DNA from: Liopterus haemorrhoidalis
Taxonomy: Eukaryota > Arthropoda > Insecta > Coleoptera > Dytiscidae
Length of the DNA stretch: 64,000 nt
Assembly (NCBI GenBank): GCA_963971575.1
Contig: OZ020612.1
Span: forward strand, 36,931,916 to 36,995,915
Reading direction: 5' to 3'
Of the stretch, positions 55,085-64,000 are shown piece by piece (positions within the stretch are counted from its first letter, which is position 1; every line of letters starts with the position of its first letter). The notes beneath the pieces are model-generated. The model saw only the letters and a program-made list of their open reading frames with translations. It searched no databases and was not told the origin of the DNA. Position numbers and translations under genes: made by a program.

Positions 55085-57340
55085 ATAGATCATTTCCTTA
55101 TTAAATATAAAACAACGAATGATAATATCTTGCCGCTTATCCTTGACAACAAAATAACTGATCACTCGCCTATTATATTATACCTTAAACTTAAAAATAA
55201 AAGTGAGAACTGCAGCAGCAGTGCTTCAGGTAAATCAAATATTAAAATTATAAATTATGAAAAACTCAATACGGTTGTTAATGAACAAAATTTTGATTTT
55301 ATCAATGATGATTTAAATCCTGATGTGATCTTTGATTGTTTTATTTCCTTGCTTAACGACAGTATTTGTTCTAGCATGGTAAAAAAAAGTATAACTACCA
55401 AAAAAAGGAAAAACTGGATTACGCAAAGTATTATCAATTCCATTAAATGTAGGGATAATATGTATAAAAACTTAAATCGAATCCCACTAATACTGAACTT
55501 AGAAAAACGTTCAATACATATAGAAACAAACTTAACGGTATTATTAAGAAAGGTAACGCGATACTTTATAAAAATAAAATTTTAGAAGCCGGTAATGATA
55601 CTAAGAAAATCTGGAATTTATCTAGAGAAGCAGTTAATGCGTGATCTTCTGTTCATAAAATTAAACAAGTTACTACTGCCGATAATAGATCAATTTCTGA
55701 TAATAAAAAAATGGCAAATATTTTTAATGATTATTTTTTAAATATTGCCAAAAAAATGGCTGATGGTATTAAAAAGAGTAATAATTACGAACATACTATA
55801 AAACATAACTCTAAAACATTTTTCTTTTCTCCAATCTCAGCTGTCGAAATAGTTAATGCAATAGATTGATAAACTCTAGCAATTCTTCTGGGTTTGGCGG
55901 TTTTTCTGCAAAAACCATTAAAAACATTAAGAACTCAATTGCGGTACCTTTCTCAAATTTCTTTAATAAATGTGTACTTCTTGGACACTATCCTAAAAAG
56001 CTAAAAATAGCCATAATCAAAGTTATTCATAAGGCAGGCTCTAAGAATATCCTTGGGAACTATCGGCCAATATTCGCAACAATAATAAAATTTAAAATGG
56101 AGGAATTCTTAGATAGTTATTCTGTTCTATCAGATAAACAATTTGGCTTTCGACGCAATAAATCCACTAATAATGCCATAAGCAGTCTGGTGTCTGAAAA
56201 ACACCATTTTCGGCAGCGATTTTTTTAGACCTAGCGAAGGCTTTTGATACTGTCAGTCATCCCCTCTTAATTTCCAAACTTGAGACTTATGGCTTTCGCG
56301 GCAATACTTTAAATCTTTTAAAGAGCTATTTAAATGACAGAACACAGTATACTTCTATCAATAATGTTCTGAGCTAACCGGGTGTTGTTTCTACAGGTGT
56401 CCCACAAGGAACGGTACTAGGTCCATTACTATTTCTTATTTATATTAATGATTTACTCTATCTCAATCTAAATGGGCTTTTATTGTCTTATGCTGACGAC
56501 ACTGTGTACTATGTGTCTGGAGACAGCTGGAATAATGTTTTCAATAACATCTCAGTCAGTCTTCAGAAAATGAAATCATGGCTAGATTCGAATTTATTAT
56601 TGCTAAACCTTACTAAAACTTACATTGTACATTTTATGTGCCAGAAAACCAGGTTACCTAATTTAAGTGAAATCATACTTCTTGTATGCAAGTATGCTGA
56701 GCTATTAATTTGTAGTTGCCCCAGCAAAATAGAAATTAGAAATTCAACAAAATATCTAGGATTATATCTGGATAGTTGTCTCACTTGGAAAACACATGTG
56801 AACCATGTTATTGGAAAACTACGCAAAACTATATATTTGTTTAAAAATCTGAGATATTGTATGAACTTGTCTACCCTTAAAATGATATATTTTGGTGTAG
56901 TCCAATCAATTTTGACTTATGGTATTTTATTTTGGGGAGGTGCCAGTAAAACAGTAATTTATAATATTAAAACTACACAAAAATTAATACTAAAAGTCAT
57001 ACTAAACAAACCACGTAGATTTACAAGTAAAAACTAAATTACGGGTGTTTTAAGTGTACCGAAACTCTTTTTGTTTAACATCGCTCAATATTTTTTAAGG
57101 AAAAACATACTCTCTTTATAACGCTACATTTACCAAACCATTTATATTTTACGAGAATTAAAAAAATAGTATGTTGTAAGGGCTCAAACAATTTCAAAAA
57201 GAAGACGAACCAGTTCTTCCTGAATATTTTACCAAAATTATTTAATGTTTTCCCGGAGAATATTAAAAATAATCTTTTTACGTTCTCCAGTCATTCATTT
57301 AAAAAAAACTATTATTAAATGGATACTCAGCATGTCCGTT
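55085..57340 (+). pseudogene. LINE ORF2, 2.2 kb, frameshifted
   Basis: Begins at the end of the endonuclease domain (LDNKITDHSPIIL), runs through a linker (KKRKNWITQSIINSIKCRD), and enters the reverse transcriptase. RT blocks are SSGFGGFSAKTIKNIKNSI, YPKKLKIAIIKVIHKAG, NYRPI, SDKQFGFRRNKSTNNAI, FLDLAKAFDTVSHPLL, VPQGTVLGPLLFLIYINDLL and YADDTVYYVSGDS, then LGLYLDSCLTWKTH. Stops at 55584, 55868, 56228 and about 56376 and several frameshifts break it. The motifs fit a Jockey/CR1-type LINE. The N-terminal endonuclease is mostly missing. Confidence 0.85.
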
Positions 57341-57429
57341 GACGTTATTAATTCTATAATTTCAAACGGATAAACTGTGATAATATATTGCATATCTCTT
57401 TTGCATAACTCTCATTTGTTTGTTTTTTT

Positions 57430-57486
57430 TTAGTTTATTTATTTATTTATTTAATTATTTATCTACCTATTTATTAATTTATTAAT

Positions 57487-57549
<63 letters not shown>

Positions 57550-58040
57550 TTCATTTATTTATTTATGCATTTATTTATGCATTTATTTATTTCCATAATA
57601 TTTTTGAATTTAAAATATTTATTTACTTGAAATTTGCTGCGATCTGGAGTTTATTATTCCATTTACTTTTCTTAATTTGTATTATTGAACTTTTATTCTG
57701 ATACAGTATTATTTTATTTGTTTTATTATTATTGTTATTATTATCTATTATTTTTATTTGTATATTTTATTTTATTTATTTATTAATTAATTTATTTATT
57801 TATTTATTTTTAATATATTTATCTTTATCATACATTAATTTCTTTAGTAATTTGTTTTTTCTTTTGTCTACGTCAGTTTTTTTATTTTTTTATTTAAATT
57901 TTTATTTAAACGATTATTTATTTATACGATTTCATTATTGTCAACACAAGATACTTCGTATCTTTTATGACAGCATTTTTATCATGTGTATTTACCGAAG
58001 TATTACATTTACATTATTATAATAACTTTTTTTATTTTTA
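57430..58040. repeat. (TTTA)n microsatellite and T-rich low-complexity tract
   Basis: ATTT repeats dominate 57430-57595, followed to 58040 by T-rich sequence. It may have grown from the 3' tail of the LINE just upstream. The 96-residue open frame at 57732-58022 is composed of Leu/Phe/Tyr/Ile because of base composition and is not a gene. Confidence 0.85.
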
Positions 58041-58044
58041 TTTA

Positions 58045-60617
58045 TCTATATATATAAAATCGTAACTAAGCTACCTACTCATAATCAACGCCCAGCCCAA
58101 ACCACTGAACCTACAATCATTAAATTCGGCGAGTATATTCCCTCCATGACGTAAGTACCCACTAAGAACGAATTTTTCGAAACTCATCCTCTAAGTGGGT
58201 GAAAAGGGGGTTAAAAGGGGTAAAATATGGCTTCACGGTTTTCTTAATATCTCTTAGGTCCAATAAGATATCGACTTAGTTTTTGCTCACAATGATTACT
58301 CATGTAAATATTAAAAAACTTATTTCAGGATTTTATTCTAATCGACCCCTAAAGGGGTGAATCTACAATCAGGGTGAATTATAGAACCCTTCGCATCTTC
58401 TATGTTTATTGTGTTATAAAATTCCTTTTTGGCATATAGGTGCCTTTTTAAAATATTTAGAAAGTGTTTTGACTGTTTTTTTAATTTCCACCCCTAAAGG
58501 AGTAATTTGGTATTTTTTATTCGATGGAATTTCGTGTAGACAAAGAAACATAAAATTCGGGGATTATATCCCTTTTATGACTTAAGAACCCCCTAAGAAA
58601 TGATTTTTCGAAATTCGACCTCTCAGGGGTGAAAAGGGGTGAAATGTGTTTACACGGATTCCTCAATTTCTTTTAGGTCAATAATATACCGCCTTGGTTT
58701 TTGCTTATAAAGTTTATCCTTATAAATGTTAAAAAACTTATTTCAAGATTTTGTCCTAATCATCCCCTAAAAGGGTGAATCTACAATCAGAAACAATTAT
58801 AGAAACCGCCGTATTTTCTGTGATGGTTGAGTTATAAAATTCCTATTTGGCATATAGATGTCTTTTTAAAATATCTCGAAATGATTTTGACAGTTTTTCA
58901 AAATTTCAACCCTAAAGGGGTAAAAGGTTATTTTTTATTTGATAGAACATCCCTTGGACATAGATACATGATATTCGCAAAGTATATTCCCTTCATGAGG
59001 TAAGCATACACTAAGACGGTATTTTTCGAAATTCAACCCCTAAGGGGTTAAATATAATTTCAAGGATTCCTAAATATCTCTACTACTTACTTATATCTCT
59101 TTTACTTACAAAGATTACCCATATAACTGTTGAAAAACTTATTTCAGGATTTTGTTCTAATCCACCCCTGAATGGTGAAGTGGTGAATTTCCGAACCGGG
59201 TTAATTATACAACCCACCATATTCCCTGTGTTTGTAGAGTTATAAAATTCTTTTTGGCATATAGGTGTGTTCAAAATATTTCGAAATGGTATTGACAGTT
59301 TTTAAAATATCACCCTTAAGGGGTAAATGGGAATTTTGTATTCGATAATTCGAAAATTCGTATAGTATATTCCCTTCATGACGTAAGCACCCACTAAGAC
59401 GGTATTTTTCGAAATTCCACCCCTAAGAAGTGAAAACGGGTGAAATATGATTTCAAGGATTCCTCAATACCTCTTAGGACCAATAAGATATCGTCTTGGA
59501 TTTTGCTTACAAAGATTACCCATACAAATGCCGAAAAACTTATTTCAGGATGTTGTCCGAATCAACCCCTATAAGGGTCTACAATCGGGGTGAATTATAC
59601 AACCCTTCGTATTTCCCGTGTTTATTGAGTTATAATATTCCTTTTTGGCATATCGGTGTCTTTTTAAAATATCTCGAAATGGTTTTGACAGTTTTTAAAA
59701 ATTTCACCCGTAAAGGGGGTAATGGGTATTTTTTACTCGATAGAACGTCCTCTGGACAAGATACATGATATTCGTAAAGCATATTCCCTGTATGACGTAA
59801 CTACCCACTAAGACGGAATTTTTCGAAATTCAATCCCTAAGGGCTGAAATGTGATACCAAGGATTCCTTAATATCTTTTAGTACCAATAAGATATCGACT
59901 TGGCTTTTGCTTATAAAGATTAACCATACAAATGCCGAAAATTTTATTTCTGGATTCTTTCCTAATCAACTCCTAAAGGGGTAAATCTATAATCGGGGTG
60001 AATTATACAACCCGTCGTATTTCCTGTGTTTATTAAGTTATAACATTAATTTTTGTCACACCGGTGTCTTTTTCAAATATCTCGAGATAGTTTTGACAGT
60101 CTTTTAAAATTTCATCTCTAAATGTAAATGGGGGGGGGGGGTATAAATGGGTATTTATATTCAATAGAACTTCCCTTGGATATAGAGACACGAAATTCGG
60201 TATATTCCTTCCGTGATGTAAGCACCCACTAAGAAGAGATTTTTCGAAATTCGAGCCCTAAGGGGTGAAATGTGATTTGAAGGATTCCTCAATATACCTT
60301 AGGACCAATGAGATATTGACTTGGTTTTTGATTACAAAGGTTACCCATACAAATTTTTGAAACAGTAATTCAGAATTTTGCCCTAATCAACCCCTAAAGT
60401 GGTAAATCTACATTTGGGGTAAATTATAGAAACCTTTGTAATTCCTGAGTTATAACATTCCATTTTGGTACATAATTTTCTATTTAAAATATTTAGAAAG
60501 CGTTTTGAAAGTTTTTTAAATTTCATCCATAAAGGGGTAAATTCAATAGTAAATTAATAATTGCACGATGATGGCAAACCGTTAATAAACCGTAGCGAAG
60601 CACGGGTACTCAGCTAG
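58045..60617 (+). mobile_element. non-autonomous Helitron, complete copy
   Basis: Starts TCTATATATATAAAATCG at 58045 with host A before it. Ends in hairpin CCGTAGCGAAGCACGG (60590-60605), 8 nt, then CTAG (60614-60617) with host T after it. The 2.57-kb interior is about six degenerate units of ~405 bp; GTGAATCTACAATC and related text recurs near 58366, 58782, 59577, 59985 and 60405. Same family as 34136-40371, opposite orientation. No Rep/helicase, so it must be mobilised in trans. Confidence 0.92.
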
Positions 60618-61039
60618 TTTTTTATATATTATTATATGCATGCATACATTTTATTTATTGTTAAGCCTATTTTGTAATTTAGATTAAATGTATCAATGGC
60701 AGTGGCGCAGCCAGGATTTTGTCTTGGGGAGAGCCGAATCAAATTTCGAGGGCACGCGGGCCGCAGACGGCCCTCAACCTCATTTTATGTGGCCCCTGAA
60801 GCGGTAATCAAAATCGCTTGAGCTTATTTAAGGGAAAAATATAAATATATTTTTCCCTTTAAAACTGTAAAATATACTCTGTTCCCCTTTTCTGTTTATA
60901 AAAAAAGGCAAGAACCCTTCAGGATATTTAAAGTTCCGTCACTGCTTATCATTTTGTATGTAAAATAGACTGCGACCCAAATCAGTTCGACACCCCTGCT
61001 GTTGAATATTGATGTTTATATCAAATAATAATTCCATTA
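60618..61039. other. spacer with hAT-type relic
   Basis: At about 60701 the end CAGTGGCGCAGCCAGGATTT starts a G/C-richer relic running to about 60950 (AAGTTCCGTCACTGC). The ends do not pair well and no duplication is seen. Confidence 0.35.
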
Positions 61040-61290
61040 TTTGTTGATAAAAAAATGTAATTGTTAATCCATGTATCAAGAACTTTCACTTGATTTTTTT
61101 CTTCGATAAATACATATTTATTTATATTTTTCGCGGGATATATTTTTGAAGTCTCAATATTTCTCTTACTTATGTTCAGTTTTCTAAATCAGCCGCTTGA
61201 CCACAATTTGTACCTAACGAACAGACTCATGTGACGGAATAAGGATTTCTTTATTATACCTACGAAAACCTAAAAATAACATGTTAATGT
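61040..61290 (-). repeat. long repeat family, copy 4 (partial)
   Basis: Worn homologue of 30240-30555: GTTAATCCATGTATCAAGAAC, TTCGATAAATACATATTTAT, CCGCTTGACCACAATTTGTA, GACGGAATAAGGATTTC and TACCTACGAAAACCTAAAAA appear in the same order. The tRNA-like middle is not included. Confidence 0.6.
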
Positions 61291-61414
61291 ATTTTCACTT
61301 GAACAATAATTATGTCACTATCAAGAATAGGCAATCTTAAAAAAAAGTTTACTCATACGAAAAAAAAAATGCCAATATTGTTTACAATGAAGTAATTTAA
61401 AAATTAACTACTGT

Positions 61415-61690
61415 TGTGGTTAACAAATTTTATCTTCACCTTCCCGAGTAGGACCGTGTAATCTGCTGGTCCTGGGAGGGACCCAGGCCCATCGCCCCTC
61501 CCCCCTTGGCTGCGCCACTGGTTTTGGTTAACAAATTTTATCTTCAACTTCCCGAGCAGCAACATGTAATCTGCTGGTCCTGAGAGGGGCCTAGGCCCCC
61601 TTGGCTGCACCACTAGTTGTGATTAACAAATTTTATCTTCAACTTCCCGAGCAGCACCGTGTAATCTGCTGGTCCTGGGAGGGGCACAGG
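61415..61690. repeat. ~100-bp tandem repeat, nearly three units
   Basis: Units start at TAACAAATTTTATCTTCA at 61421, 61529 and 61624 (spacings 108 and 95). They share CTTCCCGAG, GTGTAATCTGCTGGTCCTG and CCTTGGCTGCGCCACT. The GGGAGGGGC and GCGCCACTG text looks hAT-derived. The third unit is cut where gag begins. Confidence 0.85.
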
Positions 61691-62560
61691 AATTTAAGGC
61701 CGAATAAAAACGAAACGCCATATAATTTCGGTATGAGATGTCGAGACTCTCGAAGTTCGATAATTTCAAAATTAAATTCAGACTCAAGAATAACCCCTGA
61801 ACAAAAAATAATTTATATTAGGAGTTACGACGATTTAGCCCTCAAAACCTATATACGCGGCTTACCACCACATTTGCAATTAAATGTTCGCCTAAGAAAC
61901 CCCGATAGTTTAGAAAAAGCTAGGAGTTTGGTGATTGAAGAAGAGAATTTTCTTTATTCTAACCAAAGAGCGAATAGTTTAAACACACATACATATAGCC
62001 CTGCTCAAAGAATTATTCCAGTTAAATTTAACACAAGTTTCAGACCACATTATTCTACACTGCATTTCCCGCCAACATATCCAACAAACCCTCAACCGAG
62101 ACCAAATTTTCAAAATCAAAACCATTTTCCATCTACGTTTCAAACGAATTTCCAACAGAAACCCACTTTTCAAAATAGTAGTAGTTTTAACACTACTCAG
62201 CAAAGACCTAACCCCTTTTTCAACCCTAATAACAGGCAAAACGTGCGACCAACTCATTTTGCAGTGAGACAACCCCCATTTACGCAACGTCCAGCCAGCG
62301 TCCAGCAAAATCATTCATTCTCGAATAATCAAAATTTTAATCAATCAAGTCAAAATCAAAGTAAACCGTATAAGCCAGAACCAATGGATACTACATGCGC
62401 AAGGTCCCATATTAAACCACTCCCAAACTTCGTTTCAGAAGAACTTTTTGCTCATAATGTTAATGAAACTGAACAGCTTGAAAATGTGTGCGAATATCAA
62501 AATTTTGAGTATTCATATAATATAGATTATGGAGAACACGATCAGAATTATTGCACTTAA
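61691..62560 (+). pseudogene. Ty3/gypsy gag, 5'-truncated
   Basis: The frame is open from inside the tandem repeat, but gag-like sequence starts near 61691 (NETPYNFGMRCRDSRSSI). It proceeds through LALKTYIRGLPPHLQLNVRL and LEKARSLVIEEENFLYSNQR, then a long Pro/Asn/Gln/Phe-rich C-terminal tail ending in a TAA at 62558-62560. No CCHC knuckle is visible. This resembles gags of gypsy/17.6-type insect elements. The capsid N-terminus and 5' LTR are missing, so the copy was truncated before or during fusion to the repeat. Confidence 0.75.
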
Positions 62561-62750
62561 ACTTCTGAACCGTATTATCTTCAAAACCCGAACGAATTTG
62601 AGTATAATGAATCCTCATGTTACACAATTCCAGATGAATATTCCAGTGACAATCAAAATTTTCACAAGGAACTTCAACAACCCAACCAAACGTAATACAG
62701 ATACATGCTTTAAATTCTAATTTGCCTTTCATTTATATCCCGCAAATTAA

Positions 62751-64000
62751 AGCCAAATTCTTAATCGATGTGAGTGTAAATGTGTAAATGTGAGTACAAA
62801 ATTATTAGAAACGGCTCGTACATCAATTCCTATAATTTCCAATCAAGATTCAGATCCAAGTAATACCGGTAGCAATAATGAAAAAGTTTACTCGATCACA
62901 GATCAACCCCGTAGTAGACAAGTAGTTAAATTGCCCGTGAATCAGAATTGTTCTTCAGGTATATTAGATTACAAAAATTTCGGAAATGGACTTGAGATGC
63001 CGAAAGCTATAGTAAATGTTGAAAATACTATTGCAATTACAACCCTTACAAATATTAAAGAAAACCCAGTAAAATTAATTTTTCACGAACCCATTGAAAT
63101 TGAACCTCTAAATTTAATCGAAGTAAATTTCATAGAAAAAATGGAAACCGAAGAAATCCTAACAAACGAACACGATAATCTTTTAAAACAAAATTTAAAA
63201 AACCTCCGTTTAGATCATTGTAATAAAGAGGAGTATGAAACAATTAGAAAACTCTGTTTCGACTACCGCGACATTTTTTATTGTGAAGAAATTCCATTGA
63301 GTTTCACAAATCAAATGACACACAAAATTAAATTAAAAGATGAATTTTCTTCGCCGATTTTTGCAAAATCGTACAGATTCCCGGAAATTCATAAAACGGA
63401 AGTAAGATCTCAAATTACTAAAATGTTAAATCAAGGAATCATCCAAGACAGCGTATCCCCATGGTCTAGTCCTGTATGGGTAGTACCAAAAAAGATGTAC
63501 GCGTCAGGCAAGAAAAAATGGCGATTAGTCATAGATTATCGCAAGTTAAACGATAGAACGGTAGATGACAAGTACCCCCTTCCAAACATCAGTGACATTT
63601 TAGATAAACTCGGTAAAGCAAACTATTTTACGACTATAGATCTCGCGAGTGGCTTTCACCAGATTGAAGTAGATCCAGAAGATGTACCTAAAACGGCATT
63701 TTCGACAGAAGGTGGCCATTACGAATTCAAGCGCATGCCTTTTGGTCTAAAAAACGCTCCATCTAGTTTTCAAAGAATTATGGACAATATTCTTAGAGGA
63801 TTACATAATGAAATATGTCTCGTCTACCTAGATAATATAATTATCTTTAGTACGTCCCTGCAAGAGCATGTTGACAGATTAAAATTAGTTTTCGACCGAT
63901 TAAGAGCAAGCAAATTTCAATTAGACAAAACCGAATTCTTACAAAAGACCGTGCAAATTTTAGAACACGTGATCACGCCTGAAGGAGTGAAACCTAATCC
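62751..64000 (+). pseudogene. Ty3/gypsy pol (protease-reverse transcriptase), runs off window
   Basis: Protease remnants ([16 protein letters not shown]) lie in another frame just upstream, around 62720-62770. They are cut off by a stop created where AAATGTGT is repeated near 62778-62793. The pol frame is open from 62751 to the end of the window. It encodes the RT with [77 protein letters not shown] and YLDNIIIFS. The usual YxDD is YLDN here: the second catalytic Asp codon at about 63833 reads AAT. RNase H and integrase would lie beyond the window. Probably inactive despite the long frame. Confidence 0.85.

Noticed and set aside
57732..58022. 96-residue membrane-like protein
   Set aside because: Hydrophobicity comes from T-rich low-complexity DNA next to a (TTTA)n tract.
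59083..59768. Short ORFs on both strands (63 and 90 residues)
   Set aside because: They are inside the Helitron repeat units and not preserved between units.
58045..60617. Autonomous Helitron
   Set aside because: No Rep HUH motif or helicase motifs in any frame; the interior is only the ~400-bp repeat.

Overview
This window is eukaryotic, AT-rich nuclear DNA, most probably from an insect. The evidence is spliced exons with GT-AG junctions, an arthropod-type CRAL-TRIO gene, and very dense hAT, Tc1/mariner, piggyBac, Helitron, LINE and Ty3/gypsy remains. Several of the transposon proteins are of kinds common in Hemiptera and Coleoptera, but the order cannot be fixed from sequence alone. No CRISPR array, operon or prokaryotic feature is present. 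One 200-base assembly gap lies at 24320-24519.

Only two host genes are recognised. The first is the C-terminal part of a C2orf42-like gene on the + strand: three phase-compatible exons at 3533-4254, 7166-7339 and 13182-13514. They are separated by introns of 2.9 and 5.8 kb filled with LINE, SINE, MITE and mariner insertions; the N-terminal exons lie upstream or are not recognisable. The second is an intronless CRAL-TRIO (alpha-tocopherol transfer protein/retinaldehyde-binding type) gene at 21170-22048 with a TATA box just upstream.

The rest is a stratified transposon landscape. 0-13 kb: LINE fragments on the minus strand, tRNA-derived SINEs, a TA-flanked MITE (8373-9002) and a decayed 2-kb Tc1/mariner element (10750-12748) inside the C2orf42 introns. 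14-20 kb: a hAT element containing a TIR element that contains a third MITE, then a 2.2-kb CACTG-ended element with a decayed protein-coding region. 23-33 kb: a run of hAT elements and MITEs with intact 8-bp target duplications, two copies of a long repeat with tRNA-like inserts, a solo LTR and a probable piggyBac-like MITE. 33-40 kb: a MITE split by a Helitron, itself split by a TA-flanked element. 40-47.6 kb: several hAT transposase pseudogenes interrupting each other. 48-52 kb: a second Helitron-like end with a 320-bp triplication, two GGGTATCC-type minisatellites and a piggyBac MITE lodged in a LINE reading frame. 52.8-57.6 kb: a mariner inside a hAT, then a 2.2-kb LINE. 58-60.6 kb: an inverted second copy of the Helitron. 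61.7 kb to the end: a 5'-truncated Ty3/gypsy gag-pol that runs off the window.

I do not see a convincing new multi-gene system. The most unusual structures are: the Helitron family built of ~400-bp tandem units studded with CCCCTTTAGGGG-type palindromes, including one copy with two 5' termini and one 3' terminus; the long repeat family that carries different tRNA-like segments at one internal position; and one minisatellite unit shared by MITEs with unrelated termini.
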